Origin: JACCZX01 sp038216465
GTDB taxonomy: Bacteria > Pseudomonadota > Gammaproteobacteria > Burkholderiales > Burkholderiaceae_F
NCBI GenBank assembly: GCA_038216465.1
Contig: JBBQQC010000013.1
Span: 1 to 64,000 of the forward strand
Reading direction: 5' to 3'
DNA length: 64,000 nt
A program made the translations under genes and the position numbers. How positions within the stretch are numbered: the stretch's first letter is position 1; every line of letters begins with the position of its first letter. This document shows positions 18,113 to 26,864 of the stretch, one piece after another. The notes beneath the pieces were generated by a model. It was not told the origin of the DNA, did not search any database, and was given only the letters and a program-made list of their open reading frames with translations.

Positions 18113-18811
18113 TCACTGCTTCCTTGACCTCAACGCTTCATTCATCTTCGCCTGCATTGCCCGAAAGTAGGCGCGCGGCTCCGCAACAGTGATCGGAAGC
18201 ATCACCGGCTCCTTTTCGCTCATCTTGATCGGGACGACGACGATCCATGCCTGAGCCTCGCCGATGTCGTTGCGCTTGCCTTCCTCGCGGTATCGGATCC
18301 TGACGCGCTCTGCTTCGTCGATCGGCACCAGGATGCCGCCGATGCCAAGGTCAAAGGCCCTCACGGTTTTGCCATTGATCTCGATCCGCGTCTCGCGCGA
18401 GTAACCGGAGGCCGCGACCTGGTGACGCTGCAGCGCCTCGATGTAGGCGGCAATGCTGACGACGACGCCAGCTGGCACGTCGCGACGAACTCGCTCGCCG
18501 ACGACAACCGAAGAGAGGCGCACCTGCCACAACACGATCGGGCCGATCAGCACGGTCTTCGCCTGCCGATAGTCGATCCCGACGCGCGCTGCCTCGGCCG
18601 TCGTCAGGAGGATGTCGTCGCCCTCGGCGACGAAGCGTGCCGGCTTGCCGTTGATCAGGCCTGAGACTTCGGGCGGCAGCGACGGTTTTGCATGGACCGG
18701 CTGACTCCATACGACTCCACCTTGCAGCACGAGACAGCAGGCCAGCGATGCGAAGAGGACGGAGCCGGCGATGGACATCCAGTTGCGACCGGGCCGAATG
18801 CGTCGCGGCAT
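18113..18811 (-). CDS. Secreted protein of unknown function, degenerate tandem retropepsin-like
   Basis: A 232-residue protein with an N-terminal signal peptide or anchor (hydrophobic stretch about residues 13-35). The rest contains two similar units, beginning I-N-G-K-P-A-R-F at about 53 and I-N-G-K-T-V-R-A-F at about 145. Each is followed by an A-E-A-A-R-V-G-I-D-Y-R or D-E-A-E-R-V-R-I-R-Y-R segment. This framework resembles TIGR02281-type clan AA aspartic proteases (I-N-G-x-x-x-x-F-L-V-D-T-G-A, then A-x-x-L-G-I-D-Y). The catalytic D-T-G is replaced by A-E-G-D-D in unit 1 and D-L-G-I-G in unit 2. I read it as a non-enzymatic or binding descendant, but no close homologue is known to me. An alternative start is Met12. 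Nothing nearby suggests a partner. Confidence 0.7.
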   Translation of the reverse strand: MPRRIRPGRNWMSIAGSVLFASLACCLVLQGGVVWSQPVHAKPSLPPEVSGLINGKPARFVAEGDDILLTTAEAARVGIDYRQAKTVLIGPIVLWQVRLSSVVVGERVRRDVPAGVVVSIAAYIEALQRHQVAASGYSRETRIEINGKTVRAFDLGIGGILVPIDEAERVRIRYREEGKRNDIGEAQAWIVVVPIKMSEKEPVMLPITVAEPRAYFRAMQAKMNEALRSRKQ

Positions 18812-19379
18812 TCACGCCGCGGCGTGCGTAAGGCCCTGCGACCATGCGCCAGCACACACCTCAGGATTGTGCTCGTGGCTGTTGGTCAACATCACGATGC
18901 GGTCGTGCATCACTACCACGCTCTGCCGGCGCCATCGAGGGATGCAGCTTCCAGTAAACGTCTTTTCATAACCACCATGCGCAGTCCGTCGTAGCCTCAT
19001 CGAGCACGTGAAGTATAAGCGGCACACTCTTCATGACCGGTCGAGCCTGCGGCGACGGCGAGCGTTCAGCCCTGAGCCAACCGCGCTCAAGCATCGCGGA
19101 CGACCCGACGCGCGATATCGCGTGCAACCAGCGGCTTGGCAGGCACATCGACCACGCCGGCAGTGCGGGCGCGCGTCAGCAGCTCGGGCGTAATGTCCGC
19201 TTCTCTGTTCAACAAGCAGAACCCCCCGAGGGACCGGTTGTGGCCGATTCCAGTCTATCGACGTCCGAGCAATCGCACATTCCTTAGACGTTACTCAATA
19301 AGCAGCCTGGCCAAACTGGACAAAGCACGCCTGATTGGGCGGCCAAAGTCGATTCGCCACCCGCTGTTCGGAACAAACG
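18812..19379. other. Gene-poor region with a decayed receiver-domain fragment
   Basis: About 570 bp between the secreted unknown protein and the MmgE/PrpD gene. No intact gene was found. Its right half contains the receiver-domain remnant listed separately. The left half has a TATACT -10-like hexamer near 19010-19015 on the minus strand, without a good -35, and otherwise shows nothing recognisable. Confidence 0.5.
19087..19246 (-). pseudogene. Remnant of a response-regulator receiver domain (hybrid kinase tail)
   Basis: Reading the minus strand from 19200 to the stop at 19087 gives 37 residues: A-D-I-T-P-E-L-L-T-R-A-R-T-A-G, then V-V-D-V, A-K-P-L, and V-A-R-D-I-A-R-R-V. This is the alpha4-beta5-alpha5 end of a CheY-like receiver, including the invariant Lys of K-P-L. 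Just upstream, in another frame (19246-19208), R-P-Q-P-V-P-R-G-V-L-L-V-E resembles the linker and beta-1 of such a domain in hybrid histidine kinases. The phospho-Asp region between them is absent, implying an internal deletion plus frameshift. No intact kinase is adjacent. Confidence 0.6.
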
Positions 19380-20843
19380 CTACCGGTGGGCCGCGCGTTG
19401 TTTAAGCCGAAGCAGCTTCATCAACTCACCGACGTCTTTCAACTCCTCGATACGCCACACTAGGTCGAGCACCGTCTTCGTCTGATCGCGGTCGAGGCCA
19501 CCCCACGCCGCGCACTGGCGAAATTTTTCGGCGAGCTCTTCGTCGGTCATGGGATTTGCCGGGCTGCCCTTGCCGAAGTCGGCCTGGCCGTTCACGACGG
19601 AGCCATCGTCGAGCTCGACCTCGATGATCGTGGTCATCTTGTCGAAACCAGCGGCTTCAGCTTCCGGGTGCACGCCGAAGTTCACCTTCTTGGTCATCGC
19701 CTGCACATCGGAGCGGTTGACCATGTGGTCGGTGAATTGCTCGAGACCGCCTTTGCGTTCGAGCAGCAGAATCGCCATGCAGAACTCCATGCTGAACTTG
19801 GCCTGCAGTTCGTTCTTTGGTTGATGATGAATCAGTGCGTTCGGCATGTTGTGATTGGTGCCCACGCTGACGCGTTTCACGCGCTCCGGCTTCAGATCGT
19901 GGCGCAGAATCAGATCCATCATCACGGCCATGCCCGGATGCGTCAGCGAACCGCTCGGGTGCGGCTTGATCGAAACGCCCGGGAACGTGAACGTCCACGG
20001 ATCGCCGAGCTTGCCGTCGATCATCTCGACGCTGTAGCCGCCGCCCGCCGCGCGAAAAAATCCGCGGTCGGCTTCCAGTCCATTCTCTGACGCGGTGAAA
20101 CCAAGCGCTGCGATCTCCGCGGCGACGACGCCGTTTTCCGCTGCGCGGCCCGCGTGAAACGGCTTGGTCATCGTGCCGAAGTTTTCGCGCAGCCCACCTG
20201 CCTGCGTCGCACCAATGCTGAGTGCACGTCGCGTGGTCTGGCGATCGAGCCCGAGAAGTTTCGCGGCGCCCGCAGCGGCACCGATCGATCCGCAGGTTGC
20301 GGTGCTATGAAAACCGTGCTGGTAGTGCCGAGGCAGGATCGCCTCGGCGACCTTGCATTCGACTTCGACGCCGATTTGATAGGCGAGCATCAGATCCGCT
20401 CCACTGCGTCGGTCGCGCTCGGCCAACGCAAGCACCGGGGGTAGCGCGGGTGCCGTCGGGTGTGTCAGTAGGCCGTAGACACGATCCTTGGCCACCGCAA
20501 GCTGCGTGTCGTCGAAATCATCGGCGTGAATCGCGAGGCCGTTGCCGAATGCTGCGAAACGCGCAGGCACCCGCAGCTCGCTGCCGATGATGGTGCTTCC
20601 CTCGTTGGTGGCGATGCCCAGCTGAGCGAGATAGCGGCGTGCGATATCAGCTGTTTGCGAGGCGGCTCCCGCGAGCGCAAGTCCGATCCCGTCGAGAACC
20701 GAGCGCTTGCCTAGATGCGCCACGTCTTTCGGAATGTCGCTTGTCTGCGTACGAGTGACAAATCCCGCAACGTAGTCCGTGAGCGAAGCGTCGGCAGCCT
20801 TTGCTCCAGACACGCTGGGAGCGGGAGCAGTCATTGTTTGCAT
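19380..20843 (-). CDS. MmgE/PrpD-family protein (first copy)
   Basis: About 487 residues. The family includes 2-methylcitrate dehydratase, cis-aconitate decarboxylase and related lyases/epimerases that act on small polycarboxylates. Recognisable parts are L-T-D-Y-V-A-G-F-V at the N-terminus, a G-N-G-L-A-I-H-A-D-D-F-D-D-T block, H-P-T-A-P-A-L-P-P-V-L-A-L-A, G-V-E-V-E-C-K-V-A, and F-H-S-T-A-T-C-G-S-I-G-A-A-A-G-A-A-K-L-L-G. It is the last gene of the PdxA/ABC importer set, 16 bp after the PdxA-like gene. The start is uncertain: ATG codons at 20843 and 20834 are both without a strong ribosome-binding site. The substrate is unknown. It is distinct from the second MmgE/PrpD gene at 32.6-34.0 kb. 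Confidence 0.85.
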   Translation of the reverse strand: MQTMTAPAPSVSGAKAADASLTDYVAGFVTRTQTSDIPKDVAHLGKRSVLDGIGLALAGAASQTADIARRYLAQLGIATNEGSTIIGSELRVPARFAAFGNGLAIHADDFDDTQLAVAKDRVYGLLTHPTAPALPPVLALAERDRRSGADLMLAYQIGVEVECKVAEAILPRHYQHGFHSTATCGSIGAAAGAAKLLGLDRQTTRRALSIGATQAGGLRENFGTMTKPFHAGRAAENGVVAAEIAALGFTASENGLEADRGFFRAAGGGYSVEMIDGKLGDPWTFTFPGVSIKPHPSGSLTHPGMAVMMDLILRHDLKPERVKRVSVGTNHNMPNALIHHQPKNELQAKFSMEFCMAILLLERKGGLEQFTDHMVNRSDVQAMTKKVNFGVHPEAEAAGFDKMTTIIEVELDDGSVVNGQADFGKGSPANPMTDEELAEKFRQCAAWGGLDRDQTKTVLDLVWRIEELKDVGELMKLLRLKQRAAHR

Positions 20844-20859
20844 GGTTTGAATCCGATGG

Positions 20860-21918
20860 TTACTTGGAAGGAGTTGCTGCGGCCGGTTGTCTGCGCACAT
20901 TGTTCCTGCGGCTTGCAGCAAGACGCGCGTTCAGACGCACCGCTTGTTCGAGCGCGCCGGTCGTCGCCACGCCTTTGCCGACGATGTCGAACGCGGTCCC
21001 ATGAGCGGGCGTCGTGAAGACGGTCCCGAGACCCGCTGTCAGTGTGACGCCGCGGTTGAAGCCTTTCAGTTTCGTCGCGATTTGACCCTGGTCGTGATAC
21101 ATCGACAGCACGCCGTCGTATTCGCCGGCGAAAGCCTTGAGGAAGACGGTGTCCGACGGAAACGGCCCTTTGCAGGCAATTCCGCGCGCAGCCGCCTTCG
21201 CGACAGTGGGCGCGATGATCTCAATTTCCTCTCGGCCGAACAGCCCGTTTTCACCCGCGTGTGGATTGAGCGCGCAAACCGCGATGCGCGGCGTGGCGAA
21301 CCCTGCGCCGCGCATCGTCTGATCGGCCAGCGTTAGCGCGTTGTCGATGCGCTCTGCCGTGATCTGATCGAGCGCAGTTCGCAGCGCTACGTGCGAGGTC
21401 ACGCGCGACATCCACAAATTGTCGAGCACGTTCATCTCGCCGAAAAAGCCCTGATGGTGTGTGAGACTGGCAAACATCTGGTGCTCGTCATTGAAGCGCC
21501 AGCCGCCCGCGTGCAGCGCTGCCTTGTTCAGCGGAGCAAAACAAATGCCGTCGAGTCGCCCGTCGAGCGCCAGCTCGATCATGGCGGCAAGGGTCTCGCC
21601 GGCAATGCGGCCAGCGTCGGGCGAGATCGCGCCGCGGGTGATGTCGCCTGGATCGCAATTGCCCAGATCGATGATCGCGACTGCGTCGCGCACGTCGTCA
21701 ATCTGCTCGGGGGTCGACACGGCTTTGCAGACCAGATCGACGCCCGCGTCGCGCGCTCCCTGTTGGAGCACCCGGGCGTCGCCCACTACCAGTAGGCGCG
21801 CGATGTCGGCGAGGCGACGGTCGGCAAGCACGCGCGCGCATTGTTCGGGGCCGATGCCGGTGCAGTCGCCCAGCATTAGCCCCAGCAGCGGCAACGCATG
21901 CATGTCGCTGCGGTTCAC
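20860..21918 (-). CDS. PdxA-family 4-phospho-hydroxyacid dehydrogenase-like protein
   Basis: A 352-residue metal-dependent NAD dehydrogenase of the PdxA family. G-D-C-T-G-I-G-P-E opens the protein. Metal-binding histidines are H176 (T-S-H-V-A-L-R), H220 (N-P-H-A-G-E-N-G) and H275 (M-Y-H-D-Q-G-Q), followed by the F-N-R-G-V-T-L-T-A-G-L and G-T-A-F-D-I-V-G-K-G signatures. The true pyridoxal pathway enzyme is usually next to ksgA; here it lies in a catabolic set, so a PdxA2-type role (threonate/erythronate 4-phosphate) or a TphB-like diol dehydrogenase is more likely. No DUF1537-type sugar-acid kinase is adjacent. The GTG start overlaps the permease stop (GTGA). Confidence 0.85.
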   Translation of the reverse strand: MNRSDMHALPLLGLMLGDCTGIGPEQCARVLADRRLADIARLLVVGDARVLQQGARDAGVDLVCKAVSTPEQIDDVRDAVAIIDLGNCDPGDITRGAISPDAGRIAGETLAAMIELALDGRLDGICFAPLNKAALHAGGWRFNDEHQMFASLTHHQGFFGEMNVLDNLWMSRVTSHVALRTALDQITAERIDNALTLADQTMRGAGFATPRIAVCALNPHAGENGLFGREEIEIIAPTVAKAAARGIACKGPFPSDTVFLKAFAGEYDGVLSMYHDQGQIATKLKGFNRGVTLTAGLGTVFTTPAHGTAFDIVGKGVATTGALEQAVRLNARLAASRRNNVRRQPAAATPSK

Positions 21919-23621
21919 TTCTGCTTTCGATCGGTGAAAAAATTGATCGCTGCAACCATGGAAAAAGTGATCACCAGCATCGTAATTGACAGCACCGCAA
22001 TCGGCCCCCAGTCATTGCTCTCGCGCAGATCGAACATGGTGACAGAGATGGTCTTGGTGCGTGCCGTAAAGAGCAGGATCGTCGCCGACAGCTCCCGAAT
22101 CGAGCCAATGAACACCAGGATCCAGGTCGCTATAACTCCGTTGCGGATCAGGGGCGCGGTGATGTCGACCAGCGTGCGCAGGCGCGTGGCGCCGAAGATC
22201 CGCCCCGCGTCCTCGAGCTCCGGATGCACCGACTTCAGCGATGCCGCGACTTGCTGATAGCCGACTGGAAGCTCCTTCGTGATATAGGCAAGGAAGATGA
22301 TCCACAAGGTTCCGTAGAGTACCAACGGCGGTTGCGTATAGCTGAGGAACAGGCCGACAGCCAGCACAATGCCGGGGATCGCGACCGGCGCAGTCGCCAG
22401 GAACGCAAGGTAGCGATGGCCCCACACGAGCTTGCGCAGCCCCAGGTATCCGATCATCGTTACCAGAATCGTCGCGGCGGTCGCCGCACTTATGCCGAGT
22501 ACGAAAGTATTGACGAACGCAGACTGGGTCTGGCTGAATTCGAAGAACACGAAGCGCCAGTGCTCGAGCGAAAAATTGCCGACCAGCGGCCCGGACCAGT
22601 TCTTGACGAACGCCGTACGCAGCAACGCGCCGTAGGGCAGCACGATCGAACAACCGAGCACGAAGGCGAACAGCGCAAGTGACGGCACCTTCCATTTTCC
22701 GAGGTGGATCAGCCGCGTGCCCGAGCTCTTGCCGCCAATCACCGAATATCCGCGCTGCCCCATGATCGCGGTTTGCGCCCTGAGCAAGAAGACGGTGATG
22801 ATCAGCAGCGGCAGCGACGCAGCCGCCGCCAGGCCGAGCTGCGGTGGAAATTGAAACAGGCTCCAGATTTTCGTGGTCATCGTGTCGACGCCTGCCGGTA
22901 GCGCGAGAATCGCGGGTGTTCCGAACAAAGTCATCGACTGCAGAAACGCCACCAGAAACCCGGCCAGCAGCGCGGGCACGACCAGCGGCAGCGTGATGTG
23001 CGCCGCCGTCCGCCACGCGGGCGCTCCCAGGATGGCCGATGCTTCTTCCAGCTCGCTCGGAATCACATCGAGACTGTTGGCGACGAAGGTGAACACGTAG
23101 GGAAACGTGTAAAGCGCCATCACGAAAACCATGCCCCACGCGGAAAAGATGTTGATCAGCGGAGCATCGACGAACGGCTTCAGGCCGAACAGCGCGTAGT
23201 ACCACTTGTTCACTAAACCTGCGTTCGGACCTCCGAGCAGAACCCACGCGAATGCACCGAGGAATGGTGGCGTGACGAACGACGCAAGGATCAGCGTGCG
23301 CATCAAGCGTTTGCCGGGCAGATCGGTGCGCGCGACCAGCCACGCCATGGGTGCGGCCGTGCTCAGGCAAATCGTTCCCACCGCGGCCGACGTCCACAGT
23401 GTCGTGACCAGCGGCTTGATGAAGGCCGGATCGACAAACAGATGGCGATAGTGGTCGAGCGTGACTGCCTTCGCCGTATCGCGCAGGCTGGTGACCACCA
23501 GCCAGAACATCGGCATCAGCACCAGCACTGCAAGCAGCAGCGCCATCGCGATCGAAACAGGCGCGGTCCAATCGATGGACCGCAGCCGTTGCCGAGTCAC
23601 CCGCTCGCGCGTCGCTTCCAT
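21915..23621 (-). CDS. Fe3+/phosphonate-type ABC permease, fused double module
   Basis: A 568-residue permease with two BPD_transp_1 modules in one chain and about twelve hydrophobic spans, as in FbpB/AfuB and 2-aminoethylphosphonate PhnU-like importers. Each half carries an EAA-type loop: E-L-E-E-A-S-A-I-L-G-A-P-A-W-R-T in the first and E-L-E-D-A-G-R-I-F-G-A-T-R-L-R-T in the second. It follows its binding protein by 29 bp and overlaps the PdxA-like start by 4 bp. An iron role is doubtful given the catabolic neighbours; a small organic or phosphorylated acid is plausible. Confidence 0.88.
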   Translation of the reverse strand: MEATRERVTRQRLRSIDWTAPVSIAMALLLAVLVLMPMFWLVVTSLRDTAKAVTLDHYRHLFVDPAFIKPLVTTLWTSAAVGTICLSTAAPMAWLVARTDLPGKRLMRTLILASFVTPPFLGAFAWVLLGGPNAGLVNKWYYALFGLKPFVDAPLINIFSAWGMVFVMALYTFPYVFTFVANSLDVIPSELEEASAILGAPAWRTAAHITLPLVVPALLAGFLVAFLQSMTLFGTPAILALPAGVDTMTTKIWSLFQFPPQLGLAAAASLPLLIITVFLLRAQTAIMGQRGYSVIGGKSSGTRLIHLGKWKVPSLALFAFVLGCSIVLPYGALLRTAFVKNWSGPLVGNFSLEHWRFVFFEFSQTQSAFVNTFVLGISAATAATILVTMIGYLGLRKLVWGHRYLAFLATAPVAIPGIVLAVGLFLSYTQPPLVLYGTLWIIFLAYITKELPVGYQQVAASLKSVHPELEDAGRIFGATRLRTLVDITAPLIRNGVIATWILVFIGSIRELSATILLFTARTKTISVTMFDLRESNDWGPIAVLSITMLVITFSMVAAINFFTDRKQK

Positions 23622-23650
23622 GCGGCGGTCGTTGCGGCGACTCTAGCGGA

Positions 23651-24682
23651 TCAATTGCCGAACAGCGCCGTATAGCGTTTCTTGATGTCGGCGATCTGCG
23701 GCAGCATGGCAACCGGGTCGTCGGGCAGCATCTTGATCTGGCTGATCGGGGTGCGCCCCGCGGGCTCTTTGACGTCGGGATGGACCGAGCGTAAACCGCC
23801 TTCGTTGACCATCAGCTGCTGCACTCTGGCCGTGTAAAGGAAATTCTGCAGCACGCGCGCGGCATTTGGATGAGGAGCGTCGGCGAAAATCGCCGTGGGC
23901 GAAGTCACAAAAGGCGTTCCCTCGTTTGCGTAGATGATCTTCACCGGGCTTTTGGCGTCGATCTCGATGAACATGTTGTATTCGTTGCCGTCGACCATCA
24001 CCGCCCGTTCGCCGCTCGCGATGCTCTTTGGTGTCGCTGTCGTTGACTGCAATTGCTGCACGCCTTGCTTCGACAGTTTCTCGAAGTAGTCCCAGCCGAG
24101 CGCTTTCGCCAGCGCAAACGTTCCGGTCAGGCTGGTCCCGCTATAGCTCGGGTGCGATTTGGCGAGCTTGCCTTTCCACGTCGGGTCGAGCAGATCGGCG
24201 TAACCGGTGGGAGCGCTCGCAGCCGGAACAAGATTCGTGTTGTAGCCCATCACGCTGAACGTCGCGCGCCAGGTTGCGAAATAGCCTTCGGGATCCTTGA
24301 ACTGCGCCGGATAGCGCTGCACGTCGGGCGGGGTATGCGCCGCCAACCACTTTTGCTGCTTCCAAAAAATAAAATGCGACGCGTCCGACGAATTGACGAC
24401 GTCCACATTCTTGATGTTCGACTGGTACTCCTGATTGACTCTCTGAAAAACGCGCTCCGAACCCGAGCGCTCGACTTCGATCGGAATATTCGGATACGCC
24501 GCGCGAAAAGCCTTGGCGACCCCCTCGGCAACCTTGACGTCGACCGCCGTGTACCAGACCACCTTACCTTCCTTCGCCGCCGCCGCCAGCATCGCAGGCG
24601 TGGTTTCCTGCGCTAACGCCGGCGCCGCGAAGGCGCAGGCGATCAGTACGACAGGTAGCGCTTTCGATCTGCTGAATCTCAT
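23651..24682 (-). CDS. Family 1 periplasmic solute-binding protein (FbpA/AfuA-like)
   Basis: A 343-residue secreted protein with a Sec signal peptide (K-A-L-P-V-V-L-I-A-C-A-F-A-A-P-A-L-A-Q). The mature part begins A-A-K-E-G-K-V-V-W-Y-T-A-V, the typical start of Fe3+/AEP-type binding proteins. G-S-E-R-V-F-Q-R and S-H-P-S-Y-S-G-T-S-L-T-G-T-F-A-L are family ligand-loop segments. The double tyrosine that binds iron in FbpA is not evident near the expected position, which weakens an iron assignment. It serves the fused permease and the ATPase on either side. Confidence 0.85.
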   Translation of the reverse strand: MRFSRSKALPVVLIACAFAAPALAQETTPAMLAAAAKEGKVVWYTAVDVKVAEGVAKAFRAAYPNIPIEVERSGSERVFQRVNQEYQSNIKNVDVVNSSDASHFIFWKQQKWLAAHTPPDVQRYPAQFKDPEGYFATWRATFSVMGYNTNLVPAASAPTGYADLLDPTWKGKLAKSHPSYSGTSLTGTFALAKALGWDYFEKLSKQGVQQLQSTTATPKSIASGERAVMVDGNEYNMFIEIDAKSPVKIIYANEGTPFVTSPTAIFADAPHPNAARVLQNFLYTARVQQLMVNEGGLRSVHPDVKEPAGRTPISQIKMLPDDPVAMLPQIADIKKRYTALFGN

Positions 24683-24745
24683 CGAGTCTCCTGGTTTCTT
24701 AAAAGCATTTTTGGGGCGGGATCGTAGCTCACGGGTGACAAGCGA

Positions 24746-25804
24746 CTAGCGAGCCAGACCGCGACAACGCTCGGCGCTGAATCGGACCTTTACCTTCGAT
24801 CCGGGGGCAACGTTGAGCGCAGCCGGAGCAGTCACCATAACCTCCTGCCCGACATCGACAAGGTAGTCGCGTTGGCTGCCAAGATACGCTTGACTGCGCA
24901 CCACACCGGGCAACGCGTTGGTGACGGCAGTATTAGCGTCGGGCAGCAACTGCACATCGTGCTGCTTGACGCAAAAGCTCATCGGCTGGCCAGGCCCCGG
25001 AAATTCACCCTCGCCGATGTCAAGTGCATGTCCCGCCACCTCGACCTTGTTGCCCGACACGTGTTTCGCATCGAGGACATTGCTGCCGCCGATAAAGCGT
25101 GCAACGAATTTTGAGTTGGGACGGTCGTAAACCTGCTGCGGAGTTCCGATCTGCTCGATCCGCCCGGCATTCATGACGACAATGCGGTCCGCCATGGTCA
25201 TCGCTTCCATCTGATCATGCGTGACGTAGATCGAGGTGTATTGAAATTCATCGTGCAGGCGGCGGATTTCGAAACGCATCTCGCCGCGCAGGTTGGCGTC
25301 AAGATTAGACAGCGGCTCATCGAGCAGCAGGATATCGGGCTTCGGCGCCAAAGCGCGCGCCAGCGCAATCCGCTGTTGCTGTCCTCCAGAGAGCTCGGAC
25401 GGATAGCGGTCGGCCTGTGCAGTGAGCTTGGTGGTTGCGAGTAACGCTGAGGTGCGAGTCTGTCGCTCGGCCGCCGCCATCGACTTCATCTTCAGGCCGT
25501 ATTCGGTGTTCTGCCGTACCGTCATGTGCGGCCATACGGCGTAGCTCTGAAAAATCATGCTCATGTTGCGTCTCTCGGGTGGAACGACCGCGCCCGGTGA
25601 CGACACTACTTTTCCGGCCACCCGGATCTGTCCGGCGTCGGGTTCGATGAAGCCGGCGACCATGCGCAGCGTCGTGGTCTTGCCACAACCCGAAGGACCC
25701 AGCAGGCAAACAAACTCGCCGTGTTCGACTGCGAGAGAAATGGCATCAACCGAAACCACACCGGGGTATCGCTTAGTGAGATTTTCCAGCTCGAGAGTGG
25801 CCAT
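24746..25804 (-). CDS. ABC transporter ATP-binding protein (PotA/FbpC-like)
   Basis: A 352-residue ATPase with a C-terminal TOBE-type domain. Walker A is G-P-S-G-C-G-K-T-T (36-44), the signature is L-S-G-G-Q-Q-Q-R-I-A-L-A-R, and Walker B is I-L-L-L-D-E-P. The C-terminal about 110 residues (I-G-G-S-N-V-L-D-A onward) form the regulatory beta-barrel of polyamine/iron/phosphonate-type importers. The start at 25804 is preferred over 25861 because it matches the usual N-terminus. First transporter gene after the LysR regulator; the gap is 73 bp. Confidence 0.9.
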   Translation of the reverse strand: MATLELENLTKRYPGVVSVDAISLAVEHGEFVCLLGPSGCGKTTTLRMVAGFIEPDAGQIRVAGKVVSSPGAVVPPERRNMSMIFQSYAVWPHMTVRQNTEYGLKMKSMAAAERQTRTSALLATTKLTAQADRYPSELSGGQQQRIALARALAPKPDILLLDEPLSNLDANLRGEMRFEIRRLHDEFQYTSIYVTHDQMEAMTMADRIVVMNAGRIEQIGTPQQVYDRPNSKFVARFIGGSNVLDAKHVSGNKVEVAGHALDIGEGEFPGPGQPMSFCVKQHDVQLLPDANTAVTNALPGVVRSQAYLGSQRDYLVDVGQEVMVTAPAALNVAPGSKVKVRFSAERCRGLAR

Positions 25805-25877
25805 GCTTGATCTTAGCCCGCGCGATTTGGTGTCGCGCCGCGCGGTGCATCTCATGCGCAAGTGCTTACTTGGGAGG

Positions 25878-26840
25878 CTAGTTGCTGATCAGCTGGCTGA
25901 CTGCGACTATGCTGGCGAGCCAAGGTGCCAATCGCTCTAGCTTCGGCTGCCATTCTTCGCGATAAATCTGGTTGGCGGCGGCCGCGATCGTGCCGGGCAA
26001 TTCACCGTACTCGCCGCTTCGCGAGACCAGGGTGAGTGCGCGACCAAATTGCGCGCCCGGCACCGGCATTGGAGTCACGGTGGCCGGATCCGCGCGCGCC
26101 TGCAGCAGACACAACGGCGTGAGCAAAGCCCAGCCGATGTCGGCTGCGACCATCGCCACCAAGCTCTCTGCCGTATCGATTTCCAGTCGATGCGGCGGCA
26201 CGACTCCTTCGGCACGAAGATAACGCTCGATCTGCATGCCGATATGCGAATCGATGTTGAAGCGCACCAGCGGCGCAATGGCGGCCATGCGCGCCAAGGT
26301 CGGCTTCGGCTCAGCTTCCGCCAGCCGCCGCGGCAGCAGCAGCACGTACGATTCTTCGAGCAATCGATGGCATTCGAACGCGGTGGCAGTGTCCGGCGGG
26401 TCGGTAGTAATGATCATGTCGAGCCGGCGTTCCAGCAGCGCATCACCCAAGCCCGGTGACAATCCCGACGTCACGTGCAAGTGCACGGCAGATGACAGCA
26501 GCCGTTTGATCAGCGGCGGACCGATCGTCGCCGCAAATGAATCGACCATTCCGATGCGCAGCGTTTGCGCTTCGCCGCCGGCCTGCTCGCGCACCGTTTT
26601 GTACAGCGTCTCGGCCTCGGCCACCAGCGCGCCCCCGCGCAGACGCAACGCGGCGCCGGCCGCGGTCAGCGCCAGCGGCCGCCGCTCGCGATCGATCAGC
26701 ACCGCGCCGACGCTTTCTTCGAGCTGGCGTATCGCCTGTGAAACCGCAGACTGCGACAGACCGAGCCGCTTGGCAGCGGCTGTCATGTTCGCCAGGTCGG
26801 CGACGGTAATGAAGACTCTGAGAGTCTTGAGGTCGAGCAC
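25878..26840 (-). CDS. LysR-family transcriptional regulator
   Basis: A 320-residue regulator with a GTG start. The N-terminal winged helix-turn-helix is standard: L-D-L-K-T-L-R-V-F, A-A-K-R-L-G-L-S-Q-S-A-V-S-Q-A-I-R-Q-L-E (about 22-41), then R-P-L-A-L-T-A-A-G. The rest is a periplasmic-binding-protein-like effector domain. It lies on the same strand and directly upstream of the ABC/PdxA/MmgE set, so it may be cotranscribed with it and control it. LysR genes are more often divergent from their targets, which makes the target assignment uncertain. Confidence 0.9.
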   Translation of the reverse strand: MLDLKTLRVFITVADLANMTAAAKRLGLSQSAVSQAIRQLEESVGAVLIDRERRPLALTAAGAALRLRGGALVAEAETLYKTVREQAGGEAQTLRIGMVDSFAATIGPPLIKRLLSSAVHLHVTSGLSPGLGDALLERRLDMIITTDPPDTATAFECHRLLEESYVLLLPRRLAEAEPKPTLARMAAIAPLVRFNIDSHIGMQIERYLRAEGVVPPHRLEIDTAESLVAMVAADIGWALLTPLCLLQARADPATVTPMPVPGAQFGRALTLVSRSGEYGELPGTIAAAANQIYREEWQPKLERLAPWLASIVAVSQLISN

Positions 26841-26864
26841 CGCTCCGATATTAGGTGAACAAGC

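Noticed and set aside
20860..21918. Housekeeping pdxA of vitamin B6 synthesis
   Set aside because: It is embedded between an ABC permease and MmgE/PrpD in a LysR-linked catabolic set, not next to ksgA; a PdxA2-type role is more likely.
22012..23712. 566-residue minus-strand frame overlapping the fused ABC permease
   Set aside because: Arg/Ala-rich out-of-frame shadow; the permease frame has two intact EAA loops and membrane spans.
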